From Winogradskyella sp. (GTDB taxonomy: Bacteria; Bacteroidota; Bacteroidia; Flavobacteriales; Flavobacteriaceae), in NCBI RefSeq assembly GCF_003712105.1, contig NZ_RHLG01000004.1:1-64000 (forward strand): a stretch of DNA of 64,000 nucleotides, in the 5' to 3' direction. Both the position numbers and the translations under genes were made by a program. The notes beneath the pieces are model-generated. The model saw only the letters and a program-made list of their open reading frames with translations, was not told where the DNA came from and ran no database searches. Of this stretch, positions 1 through 8,661 are shown in pieces (within the stretch, counting starts at the first letter, position 1; every line of letters begins with the position of its first letter).

Positions 1-190
1 CTATCTCTGGTGTTGAATCTAAACTCGCGTATAAACCTAGAACACCTAACTGTAAATCTTCAAGATTTGTAAAAGCATTCGCTGCAGCAAGCCTTCCTGG
101 TTGAGCGATTTCTATCGCATCGTTACAGGATGTTAGCTGCACTAACATGGTAACGACTAATAGCTTAAATAGTAATGTTAAATTTTTCAT
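1..190 (-). CDS. SusD/RagB-like outer-membrane lipoprotein, N-terminal part only
   Basis: Reading the minus strand from the ATG at 188-190 gives 63 residues that run off the window edge, so only the N-terminus is visible. It begins with a hydrophobic signal ending in a lipobox (LTSC), followed by a short Asp/Glu-containing stretch and the segment PGRLAAANAFTNLEDLQLGVLGLYASL. A 'P-x-x-L ... AF ... ED ... G-x-Y' pattern just after the lipidated cysteine is typical of SusD/RagB proteins, the surface lipoproteins that cap TonB-dependent SusC transporters. The SusC partner would lie upstream on this strand, but the next gene there is an AIM24-family gene, so a partner is not visible here. The family call is fairly good and the substrate is unknown. 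Confidence 0.7.
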   Translation of the reverse strand, partial: MKNLTLLFKLLVVTMLVQLTSCNDAIEIAQPGRLAAANAFTNLEDLQLGVLGLYASLDSTPEI

Positions 191-231
191 TGCATTTTTT
201 TTTGGTTCATATAATAAAGATGGTCTGAACT

Positions 232-265
232 AAAAAAGGTTGCGTTAAAAAACACAACCTTTTTT
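232..265 (-). terminator. Hairpin terminator downstream of the AIM24-family gene
   Basis: AAAAAAGGTTG (232-242) and CAACCTTTTTT (255-265) form a perfect 11-bp inverted repeat around a 12-base loop. The run of A on one side and T on the other makes it usable in both directions. It lies just past the stop of the minus-strand gene ending at 291 and before the SusD-like gene starting at 190, so it most likely separates these two transcripts. Confidence 0.7.
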
Positions 266-290
266 AATTTCTATTTAAATTTTTAATAAA

Positions 291-1115
291 TCAAAACCTA
301 TTATCACCATCTAACAAGTCTCCTAAACCTCCTAAAATACTACCTTCTCCTCTATCCTTTCCACCTGCTCTTGGAGCAGATGCTAAAACACGCCCTGCAA
401 GACGACTAAATGGAAGCGATTGTATGTATACTGTACCTGGACCTTGAAGTCGTGCAAAGAATAATCCTTCACCTCCAAATATGGAATTCTTTATTCCGCC
501 TATAAATTCTATATCATAGTCGACGTCTTGAGTAAAGCCTACAATACATCCTGTATCTACACGAAGAGTTTCACCAGGTTGCAATTTGCGCTCCGCCATA
601 GTACCACCAGCATGGACAAAGGCCATCCCATCGCCTTCTAGCTTTTGCATTATAAATCCTTCACCTCCAAAAAGTCCTCGACCGAGCTTTTTAGAAAACT
701 CAATACCTACACTAACACCTTTTGCTGCACAAAGAAAAGCATCCTTTTGGCAAATGAATTTTCCATTAAATGCCTCTAAATCAATAGGAATAATTTTGCC
801 AGGATAAGGAGATGCAAAAGAAATATTTCGTTTTCCTGATAAGGTATTATAAAACGCTGTCATAAATAAGCTTTCACCAGTAAGAATACGTTTTCCAGCC
901 CCTAATATTTTACCCAAAAATCCTTTATCTTTTCCTGAACCATCTCCAAAAATGGTATCCATTTTAATACCATCATCCATCATCATAAAGCTACCAGATT
1001 CGGCAATAACACCTTCGTCTGGGTCGAGTTCGATTTCTACATATTGCATTTCTTCGCCATAAATGCGATAATCTATTTCGTGCGAGTTACGTTCTCTAAA
1101 TTCTATTGGTTTCAT
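291..1115 (-). CDS. AIM24 / TIGR00266 family protein
   Basis: 274 residues with no signal peptide or membrane segment, so probably cytosolic. The sequence has the glycine-rich beta pattern of the AIM24/TIGR00266 family: EAESGSFM-like (here [11 protein letters not shown]), [27 protein letters not shown], and [22 protein letters not shown] near the C-terminus. The family forms a trimeric beta-barrel-like fold with no established biochemical role in bacteria; the yeast relative is a mitochondrial membrane-organising protein. The C-terminal tail (about residues 245-274) is a low-complexity Gly/Arg/Asp stretch. It is transcribed alone and is followed by a hairpin terminator. The family assignment is secure; the function is not. 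Confidence 0.88.
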   Translation of the reverse strand: MKPIEFRERNSHEIDYRIYGEEMQYVEIELDPDEGVIAESGSFMMMDDGIKMDTIFGDGSGKDKGFLGKILGAGKRILTGESLFMTAFYNTLSGKRNISFASPYPGKIIPIDLEAFNGKFICQKDAFLCAAKGVSVGIEFSKKLGRGLFGGEGFIMQKLEGDGMAFVHAGGTMAERKLQPGETLRVDTGCIVGFTQDVDYDIEFIGGIKNSIFGGEGLFFARLQGPGTVYIQSLPFSRLAGRVLASAPRAGGKDRGEGSILGGLGDLLDGDNRF

Positions 1116-1206
1116 TTTTATATGTTTTAATTGATGTAACTGTATGTTGATTCAAAAGCACTTTTGTTACATCTATATGTTCAATTTAATTTACAATAGG
1201 TATATC

Positions 1207-1662
1207 TCAGGATTTAACCTTCAATGTCCATTCAAAATTAAAATTTGAGACTTCTACTCCTTCATTATTTATGCCTTTAGCATTGAGCCATACGGTCTGG
1301 CCTTCTCCTGTTTGTATAGCAGTATTAATAGCAACATCAATTTTTGAGCCTTCAATACACTCAAATGTAATTCTTCCTGTAGCTTTTTTGGAAAAGGATG
1401 CATTATTATTTGCCACTAACATAGATATTTTTTTGCCACTTTCTCTGATCTTTTGCATAACTAATGCACCAGTTGTAAGCTCCGCCGCCATACCTTGAAC
1501 TGCCCAAAACATAGATCTAAAAGGGTTTTGGTTAATCCATCGATGTTTTACTGTAACAATACACTTTTCGTTATCCAAATATTTAGAACGCACACCAGTA
1601 AAATATGCTGCTGGTAGTTTAAAAAGTAAAAATATATTGAGTTTACGAGACGAAATTTTCAT
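1207..1662 (-). CDS. DUF4442 (hotdog-fold thioesterase-like) protein
   Basis: 151 residues. The segment beginning LFKLPAAYFTGVRSKYLDNEKCIVTVKHRWINQNPFRSMFWAVQGMAAEL matches the DUF4442 family. These are small hotdog-fold proteins related to acyl-CoA thioesterases (PaaI/YiiD type): the 'N-P-F-x-S-M-x-x-A' segment corresponds to the central helix of the hotdog fold, which packs against the substrate tunnel. It has no signal peptide and is probably cytosolic. It lies 91 bases upstream of the AIM24-family gene on the same strand, so co-transcription is possible. The true substrate cannot be read from the sequence. Confidence 0.75.
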   Translation of the reverse strand: MKISSRKLNIFLLFKLPAAYFTGVRSKYLDNEKCIVTVKHRWINQNPFRSMFWAVQGMAAELTTGALVMQKIRESGKKISMLVANNNASFSKKATGRITFECIEGSKIDVAINTAIQTGEGQTVWLNAKGINNEGVEVSNFNFEWTLKVKS

Positions 1663-2036
1663 TTTGGAATTTTATAAATATGAATTAGAAAAATACGGAT
1701 AAACTTTAAATCCTAACAGGATTTGAAAATAATTTTTAAATCAAGTAGGAAATTATTCATGTATGTTGTTTTATAAATGTAATAAGTTATATAATGAATG
1801 TCTTCTACATAATAATACTTATTCTTCTTTTGGTTATTTTTTATAACATAAGAGAGCGCTTCTATATAGATAACCACAACCTGTAAACTTTACTTTCCTT
1901 CATTTTTCTATTTAAAAGTCACCCCAAACTGATATTTTAAAATGTTAACAATATGTTAAATTTTAGTACTATGCGTAACATAATACCTTTTTTTGGACAT
2001 ATATTTGCATAAGAAACTATTATATACTTTTGTAAA
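1663..2036. other. Intergenic region between divergent genes (374 bp)
   Basis: No convincing gene lies here. On the DUF4442 side there is a perfect short inverted repeat, AAATCCT (1708-1714) and AGGATTT (1718-1724), 46 bases before that gene's start, which could be an operator. On the other side a -7-like box lies just before the DUF4870 gene. The remainder is AT-rich with no repeat or RNA structure that I can support. Confidence 0.5.
2000..2007 (+). promoter_or_regulatory. Candidate Bacteroidota -7 box (TATATTTG)
   Basis: TATATTTG fits the phylum's TAnnTTTG -7 consensus and lies 29 bases before the ATG of the DUF4870 gene. No clear -33 TTTG is present at the usual spacing, so this is a tentative call. 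Confidence 0.35.
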
Positions 2037-2483
2037 ATGGCAACAGATCATCATAAAAACATAGCAACATTTATCCATTTATCAACCTTTTCTAGGTTTA
2101 TCATACCGTTTGGTAACTTCATAGGACCAATCGTCTTATGGGTCGCAAATAAAGAAAAATCTGAATTTGTTGATAAGCATGGCAAGCAAGCCATCAATTT
2201 TCAAATAAGTATACTATTGTATGCACTTATTATAGGAACCATTAGTATTCCTTTTTTCATCTTTAAAGTATTTAATGGCATAGACTTTATAGATTTTAAT
2301 GGATTTTACGACTTTCATATTAATATAGGTCGTCCTTCGCCTCTATTATATATAACAGGTGGTATAGGTATTCTGGCCTTTTTAGGGTTCTTGATTGAGC
2401 TCGGGCTAATTATCAAGGCGAGTTTGTCAGCCAGAGATGGAAAAGAATACCGTTACCCGTTGACCATTAATTTTTTAAAATAG
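2037..2483 (+). CDS. DUF4870 domain-containing membrane protein
   Basis: 148 residues with three to four hydrophobic segments (about residues 20-40, 58-78 and 103-128). The pattern 'HLSTFSRFIIPFGNFIGPIVLWVANKEKSEFVDKHGKQAINFQIS' is the signature of DUF4870 (Tic20-like) inner-membrane proteins. A short conserved Asp/Lys/His/Gly/Lys/Gln/Ala stretch follows the first membrane hairpin. It precedes a PadR/PspC/DUF2807 operon on the same strand, and DUF4870 genes often accompany such membrane-stress modules in flavobacteria, though no function is established. The ATG is the first in frame and follows a plausible -7 box. Confidence 0.85.
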   Translation: MATDHHKNIATFIHLSTFSRFIIPFGNFIGPIVLWVANKEKSEFVDKHGKQAINFQISILLYALIIGTISIPFFIFKVFNGIDFIDFNGFYDFHINIGRPSPLLYITGGIGILAFLGFLIELGLIIKASLSARDGKEYRYPLTINFLK

Positions 2484-2575
2484 ATTCATCAATCACAATC
2501 AATAATAGTCAAAAAATAATTTGACAAAATCAATCAAAAAATGAACAGTTTAATAAAATTTAATCGCATTAGAAT

Positions 2576-2917
2576 ATGAAGATAGAAAACACAAAAGCAC
2601 AAATGCGTAAAGGGGTTCTAGAGTACTGCATCTTATCTATCTTAAAAGATGAAGACGCATACGTTGCAGAAATTCTAAGCACATTAAAAGACGCAAAAAT
2701 GCTTGTTGTAGAAGGTACCATATATCCGCTATTAACAAGATTAAAAAATGCTGGGTTACTCAATTACCGTTGGGAAGAATCCACATCCGGACCACCAAGA
2801 AAATATTATGGTCTAACAGAAACCGGAAAGTTATTTTTAAAAGAATTGAACACTACTTGGAGTGAATTACAAAATGCAGTTAACCTAGTAACCAGTACAA
2901 AAACAACAAAAAAATGA
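2576..2917 (+). CDS. PadR family transcriptional regulator
   Basis: 113 residues, the size of short PadR-s2-type regulators with one winged helix-turn-helix and a short C-terminal dimerisation helix. The segments 'KGVLEYCILSILKDEDAYVAEILSTL', 'VVEGTIYPLLTRLKNAGLLNYRW' and 'GPPRKYYGLTETGK' are the PadR hallmarks (recognition helix and wing). Its stop overlaps the start of the PspC-domain gene by four bases (ATGA), so the two are translationally coupled and the regulator probably controls its own operon in response to an unknown ligand. Confidence 0.93.
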   Translation: MKIENTKAQMRKGVLEYCILSILKDEDAYVAEILSTLKDAKMLVVEGTIYPLLTRLKNAGLLNYRWEESTSGPPRKYYGLTETGKLFLKELNTTWSELQNAVNLVTSTKTTKK

Positions 2918-4770
2918 ATAAAACAGTCAATATAAATTTAGCAGGGATATTCTTCCATATAGACGAAGACGCATATCTTAAATTATCGCGCTATCTTGAG
3001 GCTATAAAACGTTCATTTACAGACTCTCAAGGCCGTTCTGAAATTATTGCTGATATAGAAGCACGTATCGCAGAATTATTTAGTGAGCGCATTGAAAACG
3101 ATAAACAAGTTGTAGGTGTTAAGCTTGTTGATGAAGTCATCACGATCATGGGGCAACCTGAAGATTACCTTGTAGATGATGAAATTTTTGAAGATGAACC
3201 TACTTATAAAAGACAAAGACAAACCAAAAGTGGACCTAGCAAAAAACTTTATAGAGATACCGACAACTCTTACATTGGTGGTGTATCTGCTGGGTTAAGT
3301 CATTATTTAGGTATAGACATGGTATGGGTACGCCTTCTATGGATACTTTTTACCCTATTATCTGGAGGTACTTTTATTTTTATATATCTAATATTTTGGG
3401 CATTAGTTCCTGAGGCAAGGACTACTGCCGAAAAGCTAACCATGTCTGGTGAGCCTGTAAATATTAGTAACATTGAAAAAAAAATTAAAGACGGCATTGA
3501 AATCGTCTCAGAAAAAGTACGCAATGTAGACTTAAAAAAACACGGTGATACTATTAAAGAAGGCTTCGAAAATGTAGCCGATAATATATCAGACACAGTA
3601 AAAAGTGTAGATTTTGAAAAGCAAGGCAATAGATTAAAAAGTACATCAAGAAGTTTCTTTGGTTCTTTAGGAGATGTTATAATGTTCTTTCTAAAAGTGT
3701 TCGCAAAATTCTTTGGTGTTATTATGATAATAGTAGGTATTAGTACGTTACTGAGTTTACTAGTAGCGCTCTTTACAGTAGGTATAACCGACGCAGTACA
3801 TTTCCCTGGAATGGACTTTTTTGAAGCCGCAAATATTGCTAATATCCCAGTTTGGCTAATGTCTTTTTTACTATTCTTAGCAATTGGAATACCATTCTTC
3901 TTCCTATTTTATTTAGGGTTAAAAATACTGGTAAACAATTTAAAATCTATTGGTAACCCAGCTAAGTTTACTCTAGCAGGTTTATGGATAGTAGCAATTT
4001 TAAGTTTAATTGTTATAGGGGTACGTCAGGCAACAGAGTTTAGCTATAATGCTTACGATACTAATGAAAAAGAATTGAATATTAAGGCAGACGATACCTT
4101 AAAGATTGTTATGGTAAATAATGACAATATTAGAAACAGATCGTACATAATTAATGGACGACAAAAAATTTATAAAGACAAAGACGGAAACAAAACCATA
4201 GCAGATAGAGATGTAAGGTTTATTGTACGCTCTACAAAAGACTCTGTAGCAAAAATTGAAATATCTAAAAATGCGCATGGAAACAGCTATGACAATGCTG
4301 AAGAAAGAGCTAGGAATATAAATTACAATTATGCTTTAGAAAACAATGTTCTAAAACTTGATCGCTATTTAACTACAGATGTTAAAAATAAATTCAGTAA
4401 CCAAAATGTAAAAGTTGTCGTCTATTTACCAGAAGGTACAACATTATATGCTGACGACAACACCTATTATTATCACAGAAATTCGAGCTTTTATAATGAT
4501 ATTTTAGATAATGGAATGGAAGAACACTATCTCAGAATTATTGAAGACGATGTAAAATGTCTTGACTGCCCAATAGATGAAAATGATAACGATGACAATG
4601 ACGACGATTTTACGACTTCGGTCAAAATAAATTCAGATGAAGGTATTGTTATCAAATCAGGAGATAGTGTCAAACTAAAGCTAGATTCTGAAGGATTAAA
4701 AACGAATACATCGGATGTACAAGTACAAATCGATGATGAGACAGGTGTAAGTATTAAATCAAATAACTAA
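2914..4770 (+). CDS. PspC domain-containing multi-pass membrane protein
   Basis: 618 residues. The first ~90 residues form a soluble segment (NINLAGIFFHIDEDAYLKLSRYL...) seen in Bacteroidota PspC proteins. A PspC domain follows (about 108-170): 'LYRDTDNSYIGGVSAGLSHYLGIDMVWVRLLWI', then two hydrophobic stretches. After a charged linker (175-245) come three more membrane segments (about 248-395) and a long extracytoplasmic tail ending in an Asp/Asn-rich acidic run near residues 552-567. PspC in proteobacteria senses envelope stress. The surroundings (PadR upstream, secreted DUF2807 proteins downstream) suggest an envelope-related module, but its signal and output are unknown. Confidence 0.88.
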   Translation: MNKTVNINLAGIFFHIDEDAYLKLSRYLEAIKRSFTDSQGRSEIIADIEARIAELFSERIENDKQVVGVKLVDEVITIMGQPEDYLVDDEIFEDEPTYKRQRQTKSGPSKKLYRDTDNSYIGGVSAGLSHYLGIDMVWVRLLWILFTLLSGGTFIFIYLIFWALVPEARTTAEKLTMSGEPVNISNIEKKIKDGIEIVSEKVRNVDLKKHGDTIKEGFENVADNISDTVKSVDFEKQGNRLKSTSRSFFGSLGDVIMFFLKVFAKFFGVIMIIVGISTLLSLLVALFTVGITDAVHFPGMDFFEAANIANIPVWLMSFLLFLAIGIPFFFLFYLGLKILVNNLKSIGNPAKFTLAGLWIVAILSLIVIGVRQATEFSYNAYDTNEKELNIKADDTLKIVMVNNDNIRNRSYIINGRQKIYKDKDGNKTIADRDVRFIVRSTKDSVAKIEISKNAHGNSYDNAEERARNINYNYALENNVLKLDRYLTTDVKNKFSNQNVKVVVYLPEGTTLYADDNTYYYHRNSSFYNDILDNGMEEHYLRIIEDDVKCLDCPIDENDNDDNDDDFTTSVKINSDEGIVIKSGDSVKLKLDSEGLKTNTSDVQVQIDDETGVSIKSNN

Positions 4771-4875
4771 TGTATTTACAATTCAACCCAATCAATCGAC
4801 AGTTCAGATACTTAAAATAGTGTCAACCAATCATTTTTTAAATATTTGAACTGTTTTAAAACATCAATCAAATAA

Positions 4876-5688
4876 ATGAATCAATCAAAATCAATTCAAT
4901 CAATCAAAACACTTTTGCTATGCATTATCGGAACATTAATCACTTCCGGTAGTGCATATGCACAAGTAGACAAAAGTTCTGAACTTTTTAAAACGTTAAA
5001 GGCAAAAGACAGTATTCTTTTTAAAATTGGTTTTGATAAATGCGAAATTGAGAGAAGTGCTCAGTTAATGGTAGATGATTTAGAATTCTACCATGATAAA
5101 AGCGGTGTAACTACATCGAAAGAGGAATTTGTATCAAATATGAAAAACGGAATCTGTAAACCCAACAACTCACAAAAGGTTTATCGTTTTCTTGTTGAAG
5201 AAAGCTTAGAGGTTTTTCCTATGTACAACAACACTAAACTTTATGGCGCACTACAAAAAGGCAAACACTTCTTTTCACCGTCAAAATCCATGACTTTTGA
5301 AGAAAGTGATAACTATGCACTTTTTACTCACTTATGGATTTTAGAAGATAGTAAATGGAAATTAAAACGTGTTATTAGTTATAATCACGTTTCTAAAGAA
5401 GTCGTAAAACATATAACGAAAGTAGACTTAAAAAAAGAAATATTAATACAATATACTGGGCTTTACAAAGCCCCTAAAACTGGAGAAGTATCTGTTACCT
5501 TAAGTGCAGGTAACCTTAGCTTAAAAGCAGGAGAAATGATAGCCAAAATTATTCCGGTATCTCAAAACACCTTTAAACACCCACAAGCACCTTTGGTTTT
5601 TAAATTTGTAAAAGACAGTACTGGTAAGGTTTCTGAAATGATCGTAGAAGAAAACGGAAAAATGGTTGAAACAGCCATAAAACAATAA
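4876..5688 (+). CDS. Secreted NTF2-like (DUF4440-type) protein
   Basis: 270 residues with a signal peptide (hydrophobic residues about 12-26, cleavage after AYA-Q). Residues ~35-175 read like a DUF4440/SnoaL NTF2-like fold: a start 'LKAKDSILFKIGFDKCEIERSAQLMVDDLEFYHDKSG', then 'LFTHLWILEDSKWKLKRVISYNH' as the final strand pair. The remaining ~90 residues form a separate beta-rich domain (YTGLYKAPKTGEVSVTLSAG). The gene sits between the PspC gene and a head-GIN lipoprotein gene. The first 11 codons after ATG are themselves made of the CAATCAA repeat that fills the leader, giving NQSKSIQSIK. No enzyme motif is visible. Confidence 0.72.
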   Translation: MNQSKSIQSIKTLLLCIIGTLITSGSAYAQVDKSSELFKTLKAKDSILFKIGFDKCEIERSAQLMVDDLEFYHDKSGVTTSKEEFVSNMKNGICKPNNSQKVYRFLVEESLEVFPMYNNTKLYGALQKGKHFFSPSKSMTFEESDNYALFTHLWILEDSKWKLKRVISYNHVSKEVVKHITKVDLKKEILIQYTGLYKAPKTGEVSVTLSAGNLSLKAGEMIAKIIPVSQNTFKHPQAPLVFKFVKDSTGKVSEMIVEENGKMVETAIKQ

Positions 5689-5709
5689 TCATCAATAAAA
5701 AAATAAATT

Positions 5710-6438
5710 ATGAGCACATTAGTAAGAATCGTTGTAGCAAGCATTATAAGCATATTTGTTACTTCATGTAATTTTGACATTAATCTCGGTCCAGGTATAG
5801 ATGGAGATGGCAATGTTGTAGTAAAAGAAAGAAGAATTTCAGATGACTTTGATAAGATTAAAGTTAGCCGTGGAATAGATGTTATTTTAACTCAAAGTGA
5901 TGATTTATCGCTTAAAGTAGAAGCAGATGAAAATTTGCATGAAATTATAACAACTGAAATAGATAATGGTGTTTTACGCATTTCGACCAACGAAAACATA
6001 AAATACTCTGATGCAAAAAAGGTATTATTATCTGTAAAAGATTTATCTGAAATCTCCACCACTAGCGGATCTAGTGTATCTTCAAAAAATACATTCACTA
6101 CCGAAAAGCTTATCATTAGCTCAACAAGTGGCAGTCATGTAGATTTAGGTATAAAAACAGCCTATTTAAGATGTGACTCCACAAGTGGTGCAGGAATTAT
6201 CCTTAGCGGAAAAACTGAAGATTTAAAAGTTTCTGCAACAAGCGGTAGCTATATAAGAGCTGGTGATTTAAGAGCCCAATCAACTCAAGTCTCAGCTACT
6301 AGTGGTGCAAATATTTCGGTAAATACAGAAAAGGAACTTACTGCAAATGCATCTAGCGGAGGAAGCATTCGGTATTCTGGAGATCCAGAAAAAGTGAGTA
6401 AAAGCGATGGTGTTTCTGGAAGTATCCGAAAAAACTAA
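5710..6438 (+). CDS. Head GIN domain (DUF2807) lipoprotein
   Basis: 242 residues. A signal peptide ends in a lipobox (VTSC, Cys about residue 20), so this is a lipoprotein. The mature part is a DUF2807 'head GIN' beta-solenoid: 'RRISDDFDKIKVSRGIDVILTQSDDLSLKVEADENL' followed by repeats built on TSGS/TSGA (SSTSGSHVDL, STSGAGI, SATSGSYI, SATSGANI, ASSGGSI), each marking one turn. The family is common in Bacteroidota and has no known enzymatic role; a surface adhesin or envelope structural function is usually assumed. It is the last gene before a terminator-like hairpin and the first of two DUF2807 genes here. Confidence 0.9.
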   Translation: MSTLVRIVVASIISIFVTSCNFDINLGPGIDGDGNVVVKERRISDDFDKIKVSRGIDVILTQSDDLSLKVEADENLHEIITTEIDNGVLRISTNENIKYSDAKKVLLSVKDLSEISTTSGSSVSSKNTFTTEKLIISSTSGSHVDLGIKTAYLRCDSTSGAGIILSGKTEDLKVSATSGSYIRAGDLRAQSTQVSATSGANISVNTEKELTANASSGGSIRYSGDPEKVSKSDGVSGSIRKN

Positions 6439-6510
6439 ACCCAATCAAATCATTATAAAAGCGATCAATCCAATCAATCACACTTAATAGGTTATTCTAT
6501 TTGGTTAATC

Positions 6511-6549
6511 AAAACCGACTCAAACACAATATTAGTTTGGGTCGGTTTT
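6511..6549 (+). terminator. Rho-independent terminator of the PadR-PspC operon
   Basis: AAAACCGACTCAAAC (6511-6525) pairs with GTTTGGGTCGGTTTT (6535-6549) over 15 bp with one wobble pair, loop ACAATATTA, and ends in a T-run. It lies 72 bases after the head-GIN lipoprotein stop, so the next DUF2807 gene is probably transcribed separately. Confidence 0.8.
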
Positions 6550-6634
6550 TGTATATATTTGTTTGAAGTATAGAAAATCTGGATTAATTTTAAATTCGTA
6601 TAATATATATCTGAAGTTTTCAAAAACTATAATT

Positions 6635-7495
6635 ATGATATCTAACAAACTTATATACTCGTTTTTTGCCTTATTACTCATCTCCCAAGTTAGCTTTTCG
6701 CAAAGCAAAGAAAAGATTAAAGGCAATAGAGATGTTACAATAAAGCAAACTTATACTGATGCTTTTTCATCTTTAATAATTAAAAATGATTTTGAGGTAA
6801 AACTCGCTTTTAATAGTAAACCATCTGTAGAGATTGAAGCAGATGATAATCTTCATGCGGTTATAGACGTAAATGTTACTGATGGCACATTAAGTATATC
6901 AACAAATAAAAGAATCACTTCTAAAAAGAAATTACTAATTACAGTTAATTACGGTTCTGAGCTTAATAACATTCAAATTTATAATTCAGCTGAAGTCCGC
7001 TCCTTAACATCCATGGAATTAGAGAATCTCGACCTTAAAATCGAAAATAATGCGCGAGCTTATCTTAATGTAAAATCTACATTATTCAATTTTGAAGCGT
7101 CTGAAAGAACCAAAAGCAGACTTAATGTTACGGCAGATAGTACATCTTTTGTTTTAAGTGGAAATAGTAAACTAGATGCCCTTTTAAATTCTAAATCTTC
7201 GACTTTTGACCTTTACCAAAGTGCTGATGCTACTATTGAAGGCGATGGCACTGATACTAATTTAAGAATAGATAATTCGGCAAACTTTTCTGGTAAAAAT
7301 TACACGATTACAAATGCTGATTTGCTAATTGAAAGTAATAGTGTTGCTACATTAAATGTGGCAACTTATCTCAACCTAAAGGCATCTGGCAGTACAGCAG
7401 TTTATGTTTATGGCGAGCCAAAAATAACCTTAGAAGTGTTTACTAATACGGCAAAACTTCAAAAGAAAGATATTAACGCTAAAGGGTTGTTTTAG
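6635..7495 (+). CDS. Secreted head GIN domain (DUF2807) protein
   Basis: From the ATG at 6635 the product is 286 residues and starts with a clean signal peptide (MISNKLIYSFFALLLISQVS, then FSQS). An upstream in-frame ATG at 6563 would add 24 residues and bury that signal, so 6635 is preferred. The mature part has the DUF2807 entry motif (TYTDAFSSLIIKNDFEVKLAFNSKPSVEIEADDNL) and a ladder of beta turns. It lacks the TSGS repeats of the neighbouring lipoprotein and has no lipobox, so it is presumably periplasmic or secreted rather than lipid-anchored. Its stop overlaps the stop of trxB on the other strand by four bases. Confidence 0.85.
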   Translation: MISNKLIYSFFALLLISQVSFSQSKEKIKGNRDVTIKQTYTDAFSSLIIKNDFEVKLAFNSKPSVEIEADDNLHAVIDVNVTDGTLSISTNKRITSKKKLLITVNYGSELNNIQIYNSAEVRSLTSMELENLDLKIENNARAYLNVKSTLFNFEASERTKSRLNVTADSTSFVLSGNSKLDALLNSKSSTFDLYQSADATIEGDGTDTNLRIDNSANFSGKNYTITNADLLIESNSVATLNVATYLNLKASGSTAVYVYGEPKITLEVFTNTAKLQKKDINAKGLF

Positions 7496-8475
7496 TTATA
7501 AGTCGATGTAGACACTTCAAAAGATGCATCTTTAGCAGCCAAATATCTTTCAGCGTCTAACGCAGCCATACATCCTGTACCAGCAGCGGTAATTGCTTGT
7601 CTGTATACATGATCTGCGGCATCACCACTTACAAATACACCTTCAACATTAGTTTTACTCGTCCCCGGTTCAGCATTTATAATATAACCTGTTTCGTCTA
7701 AATCTAAAAAGTCTTTAAATATATCTGTGTTAGGTTTGTGTCCTATAGCAACAAAAAAACCAGTAGCTGGAATTTCAAATTTCTCGCCAGTTTTATTATT
7801 AAACGCTCTTACGCCAGTTACTACTTGTCCATCTCCTAAAACCTCATCGGTTTCCGTATTCATCAATATTTCAATATTCTCTGTGTTACGAACTCGAGCT
7901 TCCATAATTTTAGACGCTCTAAACTCGTCACGGCGAACAAGCATAGTAACTTTTCTACAAAGCTTTGATAAATAATGTGCTTCTTCACAAGCAGAATCTC
8001 CTGCACCAACAATAACTACGTCTTGATTTCTGTAAAAGAACCCATCACATACTGCGCATGCAGAAACACCACCACCAAGTTGCAAGTATTTTTGCTCTGA
8101 TGGTAATCCTAAATATTTTGCCGATGCACCAGTAGATATAATTACCGTCGCAGCATGGATTTCTTTTTCTCCGTTAACCCAAACTTTATGCACATCTCCA
8201 GAAAAATCTACTTCAGTAATCCAACCATGACGTACATCGGTTCCAAAACGTTCAGCTTGTTTTTGCAGTTGGATCATCATTTCTGGTCCAGTAATTCCAT
8301 CTGGATATCCAGGGAAATTTTCCACATCATTAGTAGTAGTCAGCTGACCACCAGGCTGTTCTCCTTGATATAATACTGGTGCCATATTAGCTCTAGCTGC
8401 ATATATTGCTGCTGTATATCCTGCAGGCCCAGAACCTATAATTAAGCATTTTACGCTTTCGATTGTATCAGACAT
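7492..8475 (-). CDS. trxB: Thioredoxin-disulfide reductase
   Basis: 327 residues, the usual length of low-Mr NADPH-dependent thioredoxin reductase, a cytosolic FAD enzyme that reduces thioredoxin. The FAD-binding GSGPAG is at residues 14-19, the redox pair C140-A-V-C143-D lies in 'GGGVSACAVCDGFF', the NADPH-binding GAGDSA follows, and the C-terminal FAD motif is 'GVFVSGDAADHVYRQAITAAGTGCMAALDAERYL'. All residues needed for activity are present. It is transcribed alone from a TAnnTTTG promoter 22 bases upstream. Confidence 0.98.
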   Translation of the reverse strand: MSDTIESVKCLIIGSGPAGYTAAIYAARANMAPVLYQGEQPGGQLTTTNDVENFPGYPDGITGPEMMIQLQKQAERFGTDVRHGWITEVDFSGDVHKVWVNGEKEIHAATVIISTGASAKYLGLPSEQKYLQLGGGVSACAVCDGFFYRNQDVVIVGAGDSACEEAHYLSKLCRKVTMLVRRDEFRASKIMEARVRNTENIEILMNTETDEVLGDGQVVTGVRAFNNKTGEKFEIPATGFFVAIGHKPNTDIFKDFLDLDETGYIINAEPGTSKTNVEGVFVSGDAADHVYRQAITAAGTGCMAALDAERYLAAKDASFEVSTSTYN

Positions 8476-8497
8476 AGTTTATCGTTTTCTTACAAGA

Positions 8498-8505
8498 CAA
8501 AAGTA
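8498..8505 (-). promoter_or_regulatory. Candidate -7 box for trxB (TACTTTTG on the minus strand)
   Basis: The minus strand reads TACTTTTG, an exact match to TAnnTTTG, 22 bases before the trxB ATG. A convincing -33 TTTG is not seen at the expected spacing. Confidence 0.5.
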
Positions 8506-8661
8506 GCTTTTTTGACTAAATCCTTACACTTAAGTTATCAACAGTTTCAATAGTCTTTTTGAAAAAATCAATAGTCAAAATTATAGGAGTAGATGGAACT
8601 TTTTTTATATCCTTTAATACACTCCATGATAATTATAATTTATAAGTTATGTTATTACAAT

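Noticed and set aside
6563..6634. Upstream ATG of the second DUF2807 gene.
   Set aside because: The added 24 residues would mask a clean signal peptide that begins at 6635.
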